A stretch of 64,000 nt of DNA from assembly GCF_001735715.1 (NCBI RefSeq), contig NZ_CP017259.1, positions 496,001 to 560,000 on the forward strand. Reading direction: 5' to 3'. The notes beneath the pieces were generated by a model, which had not been told where the DNA came from, searched no databases, and saw only the letters and a program-made list of their open reading frames with translations. Below, piece by piece: positions 45,686 to 54,991 of this stretch (positions are counted from its first letter, which is position 1; each line of letters begins with the position of its first letter). This DNA is from Formosa sp. Hel3_A1_48 (GTDB taxonomy: Bacteria > Bacteroidota > Bacteroidia > Flavobacteriales > Flavobacteriaceae). A program made the translations under genes and the position numbers.

Positions 45686-46432
45686 ATGAAAGTAAAAACA
45701 ATTTTAGTTTCTCAACCTGAACCAAAAGCAGAAAATTCTCCTTACTTTGATCTACAACAGCAACAGAAAGTAAAAATTGACTTTCGCCCTTTTATACATG
45801 TTGAAGATGTAAGTACTAAAGAAATTCGACTTCAAAAAGTTGATTTTTCGAAGTTTACAGCCATTATACTTACAAGTAGAAACGCGGTAGATCATTTCTT
45901 TAGAGTTGCAGAAAAAATGCGCTTTAAGGTTCCAGACAGTATGAAATATTTTTGTCAATCTGAAGCTGTTGCCTATTACCTTCAAAAATATGTGGTATAC
46001 CGCAAGCGTAAAATTTATGTTGGAAAACGCACTTTTCCAGAACTTATTACATTAATTAGTAAATACAAAGATGAGTCTTTTTTACTCCCCTCTTCGGATA
46101 AGCTAAAGCCTTCCGTTCCCTTAGCTTTAGACGAGTTGGGTGTGCGCTGGAAACAAGCTGTTTTTTATAAAACAGTAATCAGTGATCTTTCAGATTTAGC
46201 AGATGTTTATTATGATATATTAGTGTTTTTTAGCCCATCTGGAATTGAATCATTATTTCATAACTTCCCCGATTTCAAACAAAACGACACCCGTATTGCC
46301 GTTTTTGGAAATACTACAGTCAAAGCTGTTGAAAGCAAGGGACTTCGTGTAGACATTGCTGCACCAACAAAAGATATGCCGTCAATGAGTATGGCACTTC
46401 AGAAGTACATCCAAAAAATGAATAAAAAGTAA
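45686..46432 (+). CDS. hemD: Uroporphyrinogen-III synthase
   Basis: A 248-residue protein of the HemD fold: two alpha/beta domains that cyclise hydroxymethylbilane to uroporphyrinogen III. Motifs are weak, but TSRNAVDHFF in the first half and VFFSPSGIESLF in the second match the family. DUF4271 upstream (26 bp) is a usual neighbour in this phylum. A terminator follows. Confidence 0.88.
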   Translation: MKVKTILVSQPEPKAENSPYFDLQQQQKVKIDFRPFIHVEDVSTKEIRLQKVDFSKFTAIILTSRNAVDHFFRVAEKMRFKVPDSMKYFCQSEAVAYYLQKYVVYRKRKIYVGKRTFPELITLISKYKDESFLLPSSDKLKPSVPLALDELGVRWKQAVFYKTVISDLSDLADVYYDILVFFSPSGIESLFHNFPDFKQNDTRIAVFGNTTVKAVESKGLRVDIAAPTKDMPSMSMALQKYIQKMNKK

Positions 46433-46450
46433 TTTTTTTATAACTATACA

Positions 46451-46483
46451 ATACGCCGTCCCCTAGGGATGGCGTTTTTTTTT
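46451..46483 (+). terminator. Rho-independent terminator of hemD
   Basis: The hairpin ACGCC-g-TCCC-CTA-GGGA-t-GGCGT is followed by nine T. It lies just downstream of hemD. Confidence 0.88.
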
Positions 46484-46518
46484 GCTTTTTTTTGTACCTT
46501 TAAAAAATATCTAATTTC

Positions 46519-47385
46519 ATGAAAAAATATATATTTCTAATTTTATGTTTTGTATTGGTACTAAGTTGTAATGATGAAGCTTATGACAATGATAGTACCG
46601 GTGACTCATCTCCAGCTTTAGGCGCTTCTGACTACTCGCCAAGTGGCAACAATGCTTATTGGATTTATGACGTTGCTGTGAGCAGTGCTGTTGTAACTGA
46701 AATGAATTTCGCCGCAACAGATTCTGTGTATGTCAGCAGTATAAACCAAAATTCATTCTTGTTAGAGGCCAATGACGATGGTATTGCTAATGGCAGTATG
46801 AATATAGTGCTCACCAACGGATCATTGAGCAAGACAAGTACTACATTGGTTTTTGATGGTGGTATTGATTTACCGGATAATCTAGCCGATTTGGGCTTCA
46901 CTCAAGACCTTTCAATAGAGGGCATGACTCTTTTGGACTTGGATGCTTCAAACAATCAAGAGCTTTACAATGAGGAACGTAATTTTTCTGAAAATATTGA
47001 CCTAGATGGGCTTGCAGTCCCTATCAATATCAGCAGCAGAATATCCACTACTAAGATAAATTTTCACGAAAACAAGGCGCTTAATGGGACAAATTACACA
47101 AATGTTTTTGAGGGTGAGTTCTCCTTAAATATCGAAATTTTAGGTACATTTTCAGTAGCAGGCATCAGCCAAACAATCCCTATTTTAGATGAACAAGACG
47201 TACTAAAAACAAGCTACTATTATGTAGAAAATATTGGTCTTGTTAGAGCTGAAACAGTTCAAGGCATCAGTCTCTCCGCACAATTAACCACACTACTTTC
47301 CCTTTCGGGTGTGGACTTAGACATTCCAACAAACGTATCCATAGAAAATATTGAAGAATTAGTTGATTTCGCACTAAGTGACTAA
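46519..47385 (+). CDS. Lipoprotein, function unknown
   Basis: A 288-residue lipoprotein (lipobox VLSC, Cys17). An acidic Asp/Ser-rich linker (NDEAYDNDSTGD) precedes a beta-rich domain. Many predicted strands alternate through the protein, and no enzyme motif is visible. It converges on the Ca/Na antiporter with a 4-bp overlap. I do not recognise the family. Confidence 0.75.
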   Translation: MKKYIFLILCFVLVLSCNDEAYDNDSTGDSSPALGASDYSPSGNNAYWIYDVAVSSAVVTEMNFAATDSVYVSSINQNSFLLEANDDGIANGSMNIVLTNGSLSKTSTTLVFDGGIDLPDNLADLGFTQDLSIEGMTLLDLDASNNQELYNEERNFSENIDLDGLAVPINISSRISTTKINFHENKALNGTNYTNVFEGEFSLNIEILGTFSVAGISQTIPILDEQDVLKTSYYYVENIGLVRAETVQGISLSAQLTTLLSLSGVDLDIPTNVSIENIEELVDFALSD

Positions 47386-48326
47386 GAACGGAATACCAAA
47401 ACAATAAACACGGAATAGAGCAATACCAAAAAGAAACCCTCCTTGAATTGAAGTTTGTTTCGTTTTTTCAGTACAACCAAGGGCAGTATAATGACTGCAA
47501 ACACTAGCATCCAAAGTATGTCTCTGGATAAAATTTGAGAATCATCTACAGGAATTGATTTTATAATTGAAGTTAATCCTAAAACAGAACCAATATTAAA
47601 AATATTAGACCCAATAAGGTTTCCTAGTGAAATAGCCTTTTCATTTTTAATTAGAGCAATAATCGAAGCCGCCAGCTCTGGTATACTAGTCCCAACAGCA
47701 ATTAAAGAAACAGAAATGACCGCTTCACTGACGCCCATTTTGTGTGCGACAACAACAGCTCCATCGACTAACCAATCGGCACCAAAAAACAAAGCTAAAG
47801 CCCCAATAACTAGCCAAATTAATATCTTAAAATAAGAAACTTTGTCTGAGACCTCAATACTGCTGTCCAACTCTTGTAAAGAAGTTCTAGATTTTTTAAT
47901 AAGTAAATAAATAAATACTGAAAGCATGCTAAATAAAACCCAACCCTCAACTGATGAAAGTTGATTATCAGTTTTAAGAAAAAAGTAAAGAAGTAATGAA
48001 AAAATAACTAATGAAGGCCAATTGAATTTATAAAACGATTGATCCACTTCTACCGTGGTACAAATTGCGGTAATACCCAACACCAGTCCAATATTGGCAA
48101 TATTCGATCCAACCACATTATTTATGGCAATGGCTGGTACTCCTTGAAGGGCCGCATTTAAACTCACCAATAATTCGGGAAGAGAAGTCGCGAAAGAGAC
48201 CACAGTGAGTCCGATAACCATTTTTGAAAGATTCAATTTTAGCGATAGCCCAACAGAAGCTCGAACCAAATATTCTCCGCCTATGACAAGCAGAATAAAC
48301 CCTAAAATCATCAAAATAATATCCAT
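47382..48326 (-). CDS. Calcium/sodium antiporter (CaCA/YrbG family)
   Basis: A 314-residue membrane protein with the duplicated alpha-repeats of CaCA exchangers: ATSLPELLVS and GSNIANIGLVLG in the first half, GTSIPELAAS and GSNIFNIGSVLG in the second. About ten helices. It likely exchanges Ca2+ for Na+ across the inner membrane. The ATG at 48326 is preferred over an upstream TTG. Confidence 0.93.
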   Translation of the reverse strand: MDIILMILGFILLVIGGEYLVRASVGLSLKLNLSKMVIGLTVVSFATSLPELLVSLNAALQGVPAIAINNVVGSNIANIGLVLGITAICTTVEVDQSFYKFNWPSLVIFSLLLYFFLKTDNQLSSVEGWVLFSMLSVFIYLLIKKSRTSLQELDSSIEVSDKVSYFKILIWLVIGALALFFGADWLVDGAVVVAHKMGVSEAVISVSLIAVGTSIPELAASIIALIKNEKAISLGNLIGSNIFNIGSVLGLTSIIKSIPVDDSQILSRDILWMLVFAVIILPLVVLKKRNKLQFKEGFFLVLLYSVFIVLVFRS

Positions 48327-48403
48327 CAAAGGTATTTTGAACAAATATAGGTTATGAAACGAAAATAGCTTGATTTATAACAAAGAAATTCTATTTTTGG
48401 TAT

Positions 48404-48553
48404 ATGAAATTATTTTTTAAATCTTTGGCTTTATTGAACAAAGCCATTTTACCAAGCTTAAGCAAAAAAAGGGTTGACCTTAGCAAAGCCAATAAGTGGC
48501 AAATGGCGCTATTGGGCTGGCGCAGCTTCGTTACCAAAAGAGCACTCGACTAA
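48404..48553 (+). CDS. 49-residue conserved basic small protein
   Basis: ATG at 48404, stop at 48551-48553. The product is MKLFFKSLALLNKAILPSLS through WRSFVTKRALD, rich in Lys/Arg, with a hydrophobic start. I recall related Flavobacteria proteins of ~50 residues (LNKAxLPSxSKKRxDLxKA...GWRxxVTKxALD). These have often been named SsrA-binding protein, apparently by transfer from a neighbour or partial similarity. A TATTTTTG box lies at 48392-48399, 5 bp before the ATG, so the mRNA may be nearly leaderless or start elsewhere. Confidence 0.7.
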   Translation: MKLFFKSLALLNKAILPSLSKKRVDLSKANKWQMALLGWRSFVTKRALD

Positions 48554-48665
48554 AATATATTTGGTAAGTATTAAAATAATATTGAGATGAGCCATCTTAT
48601 ACCACAGTTTAAAAAACTCAAATTTACTTCCTCAAAGCCTCTTTAGATATTTGTTCTTTATTTGT

Positions 48666-51368
48666 TTATTTTTTAATTATTCGTTTGTAAAAAGTCTGAT
48701 TGTTTCCTGTGATTTTCACAATGTAAACTCCATTACTTAACTTGTCCATTGGTAAAAATTTACCTTTTGTTGTATAAATTTTTCTACCTCTTAAATCCAA
48801 TAAAGAATAGGTTAAATCTTGTAAAAAAGTGTCAATAAACAGAGTGTTTTCTACTGGATTCGGGTAGAATTTAATTGCGCTTAAGTCATAAGAAGGGGCA
48901 TTTAAAATAAAGGTTGTAATGCAAATTTCTAAAGTGTAATCATTCAAAATTCCAAGGTCTTCATTATAAAAATCTCGAATTCCTATAATCCATTGCCCTT
49001 GTGAATTTTTACCATCAAAATTTGACAGTGAAGTTCCAGTCGGTTTATAAATTACTCCGTTTCTTACTTCACAAATGAAATCTGATGGAGCTTCATCATC
49101 AAAAGTAACATCAAGATTGTCTTCATCAGTACAATCTCTATCAAACAAAACTGATTGGGTCTCATCTGGATGCTGTAGTACTATGTTTAAGTCTTCTATC
49201 CATGGATGCGTTATATCAACATTAAAATTAACATCCGAAATTATACCGTTTTCTGTAACGTCTATGGTATTAACTAAAAAATCCCCAAAAACATTTTGAC
49301 CTGCTCCATCCGGAATATTTTGAGCTAAATTTTCAGCAGAGCTATATGTTATACAATTAGTTTGAGCAATGTAGTCTATTGTAAATGGAATGGTATTTAC
49401 TGCATAAAAAATATGATTGTTCCCCCTGACCATTAAACGGCAATTTAGTGCTGGTGTATTGGGCACAAGAACATCATGAGACCCATCGTTAGGTACTCCT
49501 TGGGCTAGGACTTCATTAAAAGAAACTCCTCCATCTGTAGATAAAATAATATCAACCTCATCCGCATTTATTCCGTTGGCATCTGTTCCTGCAACATTCC
49601 ATGAAACAGTTTCCACTGACCCTGATTGCCACATCAAATCAGACTCATCTTGGGAAGTAACCGAAAAGCCTGACCCAGTATCGACTACAGTAACAAGCAT
49701 TTCATCAGTGGCAACTTGCCCGGTACCATCATCTCCAATAAAACCACTACCATTATCTCTTACTGTTAGTGCGAAATTTAGTATTCTAGGAACAGAGGGA
49801 GTAACTTCCCATGTAGATGATAGGCTTCCTGAAACGACAGTTTCTAATTTGGGGAAATAGCGCTCTGGATCATTAGTTTGACTTAAGGACCTGTACAGTG
49901 GCCCTGTTTGCCAATTGGATTGAGGAGTTGAATTTTGAGGAGATTGTTCTGTATCGTTTTGTGACCAGTTGTATGTGAGTGTTTCATTGCCATCTGGATC
50001 ATCTGCAATTCCAGTCAAAACAAAAGGTGTATTTGTTGGGATAATGTAATCATTCCCGGCATTAGCTGTTGGTGGTTGATTCTGTATGTCTAGGCCTACA
50101 TCGCAAGTTGGAACAATAAAACCATAATATGAATTTAAACCAGTTTTGATATAACCACCTATATCTCTAATATTAACGTAATTGAAATGGGCATCACTGT
50201 TATTTTGTACGTTGGGCGGACAAATACCTGCATATCCCATAATTGAACTACCGCTTCCAGGCTCTACCTCGGTGTTGAATCCAGACCTACTACAAGAATT
50301 CATGGTGTGAAATCCATAAAATTGATGTCCCATTTCATGAGCTACATAATCTATATAAAAAGGATCACCAATGGGGTTTGAAGAGCCAGTCCATCCTCTA
50401 CCCTTATGGAAAGAATTCTGAGAATTAGATGCGCAAACACAACCCAAACACCCTGCATTACCACCTCCAGTATCATTATAATTATGACCAATATCATAAT
50501 TATTAACTCCTATGACCTGGTCTAGGGTACTGGCTGTTGTGGTGTTAAATTCACTTTGCCATGGGTCATTGAAAGGGTCTAAATATATTATTTGATCATT
50601 ATTGGCTACTAATTCTAATCGTATACCAAAATCTCGTTCATAAATATCATTCACTCTGTTTATAGAAGTAATCATTGCAGCAAGAACATTTGCTTTTTGA
50701 TTTTCAACAGTACCAGAACCTGCAAAAAATTGAGCGTACTCTCCAGTACAACTCAAGGCTAACCTATATGTTCTTAATTTTTGATCATCAATATCTCCTT
50801 GTCCGTTAACAAAACTCGATCTTCTTTGTTCATTTGAACTGGGAATATTTTGCTCCGTAAAACACTCAAAATCTGATTCATAACCATACACAGATTCTTT
50901 TTCAAAAATGATATATATTGAGTCATCGCTTTTACTGTAAGGTTCAATATAAAGCGTGGAACGCGTACCAGAACTAGAAAGTGCGTGAAACCCAAGAGGG
51001 CTCAAGCTAAACCTAATAGTAGCAGTAGGGTCATCTACTCCAACTCCTTTGTAGGTTTTTATATTAGAGTATTTGTTTTGTAAAATGGGATGCATTATTG
51101 AAGATTCAAAAACCTTAAATGTATTCAACTTCCCTGATGAATTAGGAATATCAAGCATAAAGTATTCATCCTTATTGCTCTCTAGTTTAGAAGTTAATAA
51201 ATTTAGGTCTAATCGGAACAATTTGTAATCTGAAAGATATTTGTCTTTTTCGGACAACTTGTTCACTTTATTATTTACGGATTCGGGCAATAATTTCCAG
51301 GGTGATAAAATTTGCCCATAAGAACCACATGTTATAATTACGAAAAAGTAGAAAAGAATGCTTTTCAT
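48666..51368 (-). CDS. Secreted zinc metallopeptidase (reprolysin-like) with P domain and T9SS tail
   Basis: A 900-residue protein with signal peptide (residues 1-18). The zinc site is HEMGHQFYGFH (H344, H348, H354 by my count) with Met-turn region further on (GSSIMGYAG). A Cys-rich propeptide-like part precedes it. Ig-like/PKD-like repeats follow (~435-640), then a proprotein-convertase P domain (~660-800, FDGKNSQGQWIIGIRD) and a T9SS sorting domain (FYPNPVENTLF ... RIIKK). An extracellular protease. The ATG at 51368 is preferred to GTG at 51374. Confidence 0.92.
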   Translation of the reverse strand: MKSILFYFFVIITCGSYGQILSPWKLLPESVNNKVNKLSEKDKYLSDYKLFRLDLNLLTSKLESNKDEYFMLDIPNSSGKLNTFKVFESSIMHPILQNKYSNIKTYKGVGVDDPTATIRFSLSPLGFHALSSSGTRSTLYIEPYSKSDDSIYIIFEKESVYGYESDFECFTEQNIPSSNEQRRSSFVNGQGDIDDQKLRTYRLALSCTGEYAQFFAGSGTVENQKANVLAAMITSINRVNDIYERDFGIRLELVANNDQIIYLDPFNDPWQSEFNTTTASTLDQVIGVNNYDIGHNYNDTGGGNAGCLGCVCASNSQNSFHKGRGWTGSSNPIGDPFYIDYVAHEMGHQFYGFHTMNSCSRSGFNTEVEPGSGSSIMGYAGICPPNVQNNSDAHFNYVNIRDIGGYIKTGLNSYYGFIVPTCDVGLDIQNQPPTANAGNDYIIPTNTPFVLTGIADDPDGNETLTYNWSQNDTEQSPQNSTPQSNWQTGPLYRSLSQTNDPERYFPKLETVVSGSLSSTWEVTPSVPRILNFALTVRDNGSGFIGDDGTGQVATDEMLVTVVDTGSGFSVTSQDESDLMWQSGSVETVSWNVAGTDANGINADEVDIILSTDGGVSFNEVLAQGVPNDGSHDVLVPNTPALNCRLMVRGNNHIFYAVNTIPFTIDYIAQTNCITYSSAENLAQNIPDGAGQNVFGDFLVNTIDVTENGIISDVNFNVDITHPWIEDLNIVLQHPDETQSVLFDRDCTDEDNLDVTFDDEAPSDFICEVRNGVIYKPTGTSLSNFDGKNSQGQWIIGIRDFYNEDLGILNDYTLEICITTFILNAPSYDLSAIKFYPNPVENTLFIDTFLQDLTYSLLDLRGRKIYTTKGKFLPMDKLSNGVYIVKITGNNQTFYKRIIKK

Positions 51369-51490
51369 ATGCACTTTATTTTGTTTGTTTTAAAAAAGTT
51401 TGGCTGAATTTTATCAAATTATTTTATCGAAATGTTAAACAAACATAGAGGATTAAAAATCATAAAACATTAAATTTTTCACAAAAAAAA

Positions 51491-51522
51491 ATCCTCAAAA
51501 ATAATTAATTATTCTTGAGGAT
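51491..51522 (-). terminator. Terminator of tRNA-Arg
   Basis: ATCCTCAA ... TTGAGGAT with an inner self-complementary AATAATTAATTATT part forms a long stem. On the minus strand nine T follow (51482-51490). It is directly after the tRNA. Confidence 0.87.
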
Positions 51523-51527
51523 AATTG

Positions 51528-51601
51528 TGACCTCGGCAGGATTCAAACCTGCAACCTCTTGAGCCGTAATCAAGTGCACTATTCAGTTATGCTACGAGGC
51601 C
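51528..51601 (-). tRNA. tRNA-Arg (ACG)
   Basis: A 74-nt cloverleaf on the minus strand. Acceptor GGCCTCG pairs with CGAGGTC (one G-T pair), the discriminator is A, and the T-arm has GCAGGTTTGAATCCTGC. The anticodon stem CTTGA/TCAAG encloses TTACGGC, so the anticodon is ACG (plus 51565-51567); A34 is likely deaminated to inosine. CCA is not encoded. Confidence 0.97.
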
Positions 51602-51648
51602 TTAATAGGGCTGCAAATATAACTTAATAATTTTTTACGCAAAAGAAT

Positions 51649-51678
51649 TTTGGTTCAAATTCAAAAAACTTAAATTTG
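51649..51678 (+). promoter_or_regulatory. Promoter of the MBL/rhodanese gene
   Basis: TTTG (51649-51652) and TAAATTTG (51671-51678) are 18 bp apart. The -7 box lies 22 bp before the ATG at 51700. Confidence 0.6.
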
Positions 51679-51699
51679 TTTCAATAAAGTGCTTTAGCT

Positions 51700-53112
51700 A
51701 TGAAAATTGAACAAATCTATACCAAATGCCTTGCTCAAGGTGCCTACTATATCGAATCTAATGGAGAGGCAGCTGTTATTGACCCTCTAAGAGAACCCCA
51801 ACCCTATATTGATAGAGCTTTAAATAGTGGTGTAAAAATCAAATATATTTTTGAAACTCATATTCATGCAGATTTTGTTTCAGGCCATGTCGATTTAGCT
51901 AAAAAAACTGGGGCAACTATCGTATTTGGACCCAACACAAAAACGACTTTTAATTGCTATAACGCTGCGGATAACGAAGAATTTAAAATTGGTAATATCA
52001 CCATAAAAGCTCTACATACACCAGGACATACACTAGAGTCTGTCACCTATTTGTTGATTGATGAGAATAGTAAAAATCATGCAATTTTCACAGGCGACAC
52101 CCTTTTTCTAGGTGATGTTGGACGTCCAGATTTGGCCATAAAGTCAGAGTTAACTGAAAAAGATTTGGCAGGTATGTTATTTGACTCTTTACGCTCTAAA
52201 ATTATGAACTTAGAGGATGATGTTATTGTTTATCCTTCACATGGAGCGGGCTCAGCTTGTGGCAAAAACTTAAGTAAAGAAACTGTTGGAACCATTGGAG
52301 AACAAAAACAAACAAACTATGCCCTAAGATCTGAAATGAGCAAAGAAGAATTTGTAAAAGAAGTGCTTGATGGCATAAGCCCACCACCACAATATTTTGC
52401 TAAAAATGCACTTCTAAATAAGTCAGGATATCCCGATTTAGATCAAGTGTTAGTTTCAGGAAATATACCTCTTGCCATAGATGTATTTGAAGAACTTGAA
52501 AACGACAACAAAACACTCGTATTGGATGTAAGAACGCAACAAGAATTTGTTGAAAATCATATTCCAGGATCAATTTTTATTGGGCTGAACGGCGGGTTTG
52601 CACCTTGGGTTGGTGCACTTATTGCAAATATTACTCAGCCCATACTATTGGTTGTTCCCGAAGGAAAATCAGAAGAAGCAGTCACTCGTCTTGCTCGGGT
52701 TGGATATGATAACACTCTTGGATATCTTGATGGTGGTATTGAGTCATGGATTAATGCTGGAAAAAGAACAGATCAAATTACTTCTATCTCTGCAAATGAG
52801 TTTGAACAACACACAAAAAATAAACCTGTTCATGTTTTGGACGTCAGAAAAGATGGTGAATACCGCTCAATGCATCTCAAAGGCGAAACTGTTCAGCATT
52901 TTGCATTAGATTACATCAATACCCAACTTGATCAAATTAATTCGGACCAAAAATACTATATTCATTGTGCAGGCGGCTACAGATCTGTAATTGCTGCATC
53001 TATTCTGAAAAGAAATGGTTTTCACAATATTGTTGATATTGCTGGAGGATTTACTGCATTGAAAAAAACAGCCTTAGAAGTCAGCAACTACGTTTGTCCA
53101 TCAACTTTATAA
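51700..53112 (+). CDS. MBL-fold persulfide-dioxygenase-like protein with two rhodanese domains
   Basis: A 470-residue protein. Residues ~1-245 are a metallo-beta-lactamase fold (ETHIHADFVSGH metal motif, LHTPGHTLESVTY, FTGDTLFLGDVG) like ETHE1-type persulfide dioxygenases. Two rhodanese domains follow. In the first (~260-355) the catalytic Cys position is non-Cys (PILLVVPEGKSE). In the second (~370-465) Cys423 is present in HCAGGYRS. Probably sulfide/persulfide oxidation with sulfur transfer. Monocistronic, converging on clpS. Confidence 0.92.
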   Translation: MKIEQIYTKCLAQGAYYIESNGEAAVIDPLREPQPYIDRALNSGVKIKYIFETHIHADFVSGHVDLAKKTGATIVFGPNTKTTFNCYNAADNEEFKIGNITIKALHTPGHTLESVTYLLIDENSKNHAIFTGDTLFLGDVGRPDLAIKSELTEKDLAGMLFDSLRSKIMNLEDDVIVYPSHGAGSACGKNLSKETVGTIGEQKQTNYALRSEMSKEEFVKEVLDGISPPPQYFAKNALLNKSGYPDLDQVLVSGNIPLAIDVFEELENDNKTLVLDVRTQQEFVENHIPGSIFIGLNGGFAPWVGALIANITQPILLVVPEGKSEEAVTRLARVGYDNTLGYLDGGIESWINAGKRTDQITSISANEFEQHTKNKPVHVLDVRKDGEYRSMHLKGETVQHFALDYINTQLDQINSDQKYYIHCAGGYRSVIAASILKRNGFHNIVDIAGGFTALKKTALEVSNYVCPSTL

Positions 53113-53123
53113 GCTATAATAAC

Positions 53124-53399
53124 TTAAATAATTTCAGCACTTAAGCCCGCTTGTAAAAGTTTTGAACAACGAGGTTCTAGATCATCATAAGCCCCCGTCT
53201 TAACTGTGCATTTCCCCTTATAATGCACTAAAATTGAACATTGTTCTGCTTGTTCAAAAGTGTGGTTACAAACATCAACCAAAGTCTCAATAACATGGTC
53301 GAATGTATTAACATCATCATTAAATAAAACAATCTCATTAATTGGAGCTTGGTCTTCGATTGTTTGAACATCCTTTTGTAATTGCTCTTTATTTGCCAT
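53124..53399 (-). CDS. clpS: ATP-dependent Clp protease adaptor ClpS
   Basis: A 91-residue ClpS, the adaptor that delivers N-degron substrates to ClpAP/ClpCP. The core reads EIVLFNDDVNTFDHVIETL with the usual basic/hydrophobic pocket and FEQAEQCSILVHYKGKC. An ~25-residue N-terminal extension precedes it. The ATG at 53399 is used; the 3' end of prmA overlaps it by about 11 bp. Last gene of the leftward clpS unit. Confidence 0.95.
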   Translation of the reverse strand: MANKEQLQKDVQTIEDQAPINEIVLFNDDVNTFDHVIETLVDVCNHTFEQAEQCSILVHYKGKCTVKTGAYDDLEPRCSKLLQAGLSAEII

Positions 53400-54237
53400 C
53401 AATTTTTTTAAATTTTAGGGCTACCCACTTATTTCGTAAAATTTGACCTTCCAAAACTAAGCTATGCATTGTACAAAGCTCCTGAATGGCTGGGATATCC
53501 TTTTCGTAAAATCCACTTAAAAATAATAAACCATTTGGATTTAAGCAAGCAACATATTGAGGAATATCGTTCAAAAGAATATTCCTATTAATATTTGCTA
53601 TGATTACATCGAATACTTTAGTATCCAAAAGCTGAGCGTCTCCTTTAGAAACTGTAATATTTTGACACGAATTTCGCGAACAATTTTCAACACTGTTCAA
53701 ATAACACCATTCATCAATATCAATAGCTTCAATAAGCGTTGCTCCTCTTTTTTCGGCTAAAATGGCCAAAACTCCAGTCCCACAGCCCATGTCTAAAACA
53801 GACTTGTTTGTAAAATCTGTAGCCAAAATATGCTGAATCATCATATGAGTTGTTTCGTGATGTCCCGTGCCAAAGCTCATCTTTGGTTCAATAACAATGT
53901 CATACTCAACACTTGGTTTGGAATGAAAAGGAGCGCGAACAGAGCAACGGTGGTCCACTAAAATAGGATGAAAATTTTCTTCCCATTTAGCATTCCAATT
54001 AACTTGCTCAATCTCTTCAGAAGTGTAATTTATTGTAAATGTATTGTTATTCAATATTTGGATGTCATCCAGAATACTTGGATAATAGTCCTCTTTTTGA
54101 ATGTAAGCGGTAACTCCATTTGAATGTTCAACAAAACTCTCGAATCCTGCATAACCCAACTCAGCAATAAGAATTTCAACACCAGGATTCGAGGGAGTTA
54201 CATCAAAGTTATATCCAATATATATGGATGCTTTCAT
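53389..54237 (-). CDS. prmA: Ribosomal protein L11 methyltransferase
   Basis: A 282-residue PrmA: N-terminal substrate domain (~1-90) and C-terminal SAM domain with VLDMGCGTGVLAI and VIIANINRNILL. It trimethylates ribosomal protein L11. Gap to tpiA is 4 bp, and the stop overlaps clpS. The gene order tpiA-prmA-clpS is consistent with an operon. Confidence 0.95.
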   Translation of the reverse strand: MKASIYIGYNFDVTPSNPGVEILIAELGYAGFESFVEHSNGVTAYIQKEDYYPSILDDIQILNNNTFTINYTSEEIEQVNWNAKWEENFHPILVDHRCSVRAPFHSKPSVEYDIVIEPKMSFGTGHHETTHMMIQHILATDFTNKSVLDMGCGTGVLAILAEKRGATLIEAIDIDEWCYLNSVENCSRNSCQNITVSKGDAQLLDTKVFDVIIANINRNILLNDIPQYVACLNPNGLLFLSGFYEKDIPAIQELCTMHSLVLEGQILRNKWVALKFKKIDGK

Positions 54238-54241
54238 TACG

Positions 54242-54991
54242 TTAAAATGAATTCACTATAGCACTAAAATGTTCAGCATCTAGTGCTGCACCGCCTATAA
54301 GCCCACCATCAACGTCAGGCTTTGAAAAAATTTCTTTTGCATTTGCGGACTTTACGCTACCTCCGTAAAGAATAGAAACTGCATCAGCTAAAGCAGGGGT
54401 GTACTGATCGGCTAGTGTTTTTCTAATGAATGCGTGCATGTCTTGTGCTTGCTCTGGGGAAGCGGTTTCTCCTGTACCAATAGCCCAAACAGGCTCATAA
54501 GCCAAAACTATATGATCCCAAGCTGAGGCGGACAAATGGAATAATGCATTTTTTATTTGACTCGCAACAACTTCATTCTCTTTTTTGGCTTTTCGATCGG
54601 CTAGCTCTTCTCCGAAACAAAAAATGATACGTATACCGTGAGCAAGTGCAGTGTCAACTTTTTTGGCAAGCATCTCATCGGTTTCATTGAAATAAGCGCG
54701 GCGTTCACTATGGCCCAAAATAACCGTTTTAACCCCAATGCTGGTAAGCATACTTGCGCTAACCTCACCGGTATAGGCTCCGTTTTCTGCAAAATGCATA
54801 TTTTGGGCTGCAACCGAAATAGGGCTTCCTTTTAGCGTATTTTTAGCTGCCAATAAATTAGTAAATGGCGGAGCTATTATGACATCGGTTGTCGAATGGT
54901 GATGTTGTTCTAAAAGTTTTGAAACTAATATTTCAGAATCGACATAATCCTTATTCATTTTCCAATTTCCGGCGACAATTTGTTTTCTCAT
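54242..54991 (-). CDS. tpiA: Triose-phosphate isomerase
   Basis: A 249-residue TIM barrel. Catalytic Lys is in GNWKMN (Lys11), His in ILGHSERR, Glu in YEPVWAIGTG and the phosphate loop is GGSVKSANA. It converts DHAP to glyceraldehyde-3-phosphate in glycolysis. The ATG overlaps the TlpA-like gene stop by 4 bp. Confidence 0.98.
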   Translation of the reverse strand: MRKQIVAGNWKMNKDYVDSEILVSKLLEQHHHSTTDVIIAPPFTNLLAAKNTLKGSPISVAAQNMHFAENGAYTGEVSASMLTSIGVKTVILGHSERRAYFNETDEMLAKKVDTALAHGIRIIFCFGEELADRKAKKENEVVASQIKNALFHLSASAWDHIVLAYEPVWAIGTGETASPEQAQDMHAFIRKTLADQYTPALADAVSILYGGSVKSANAKEIFSKPDVDGGLIGGAALDAEHFSAIVNSF

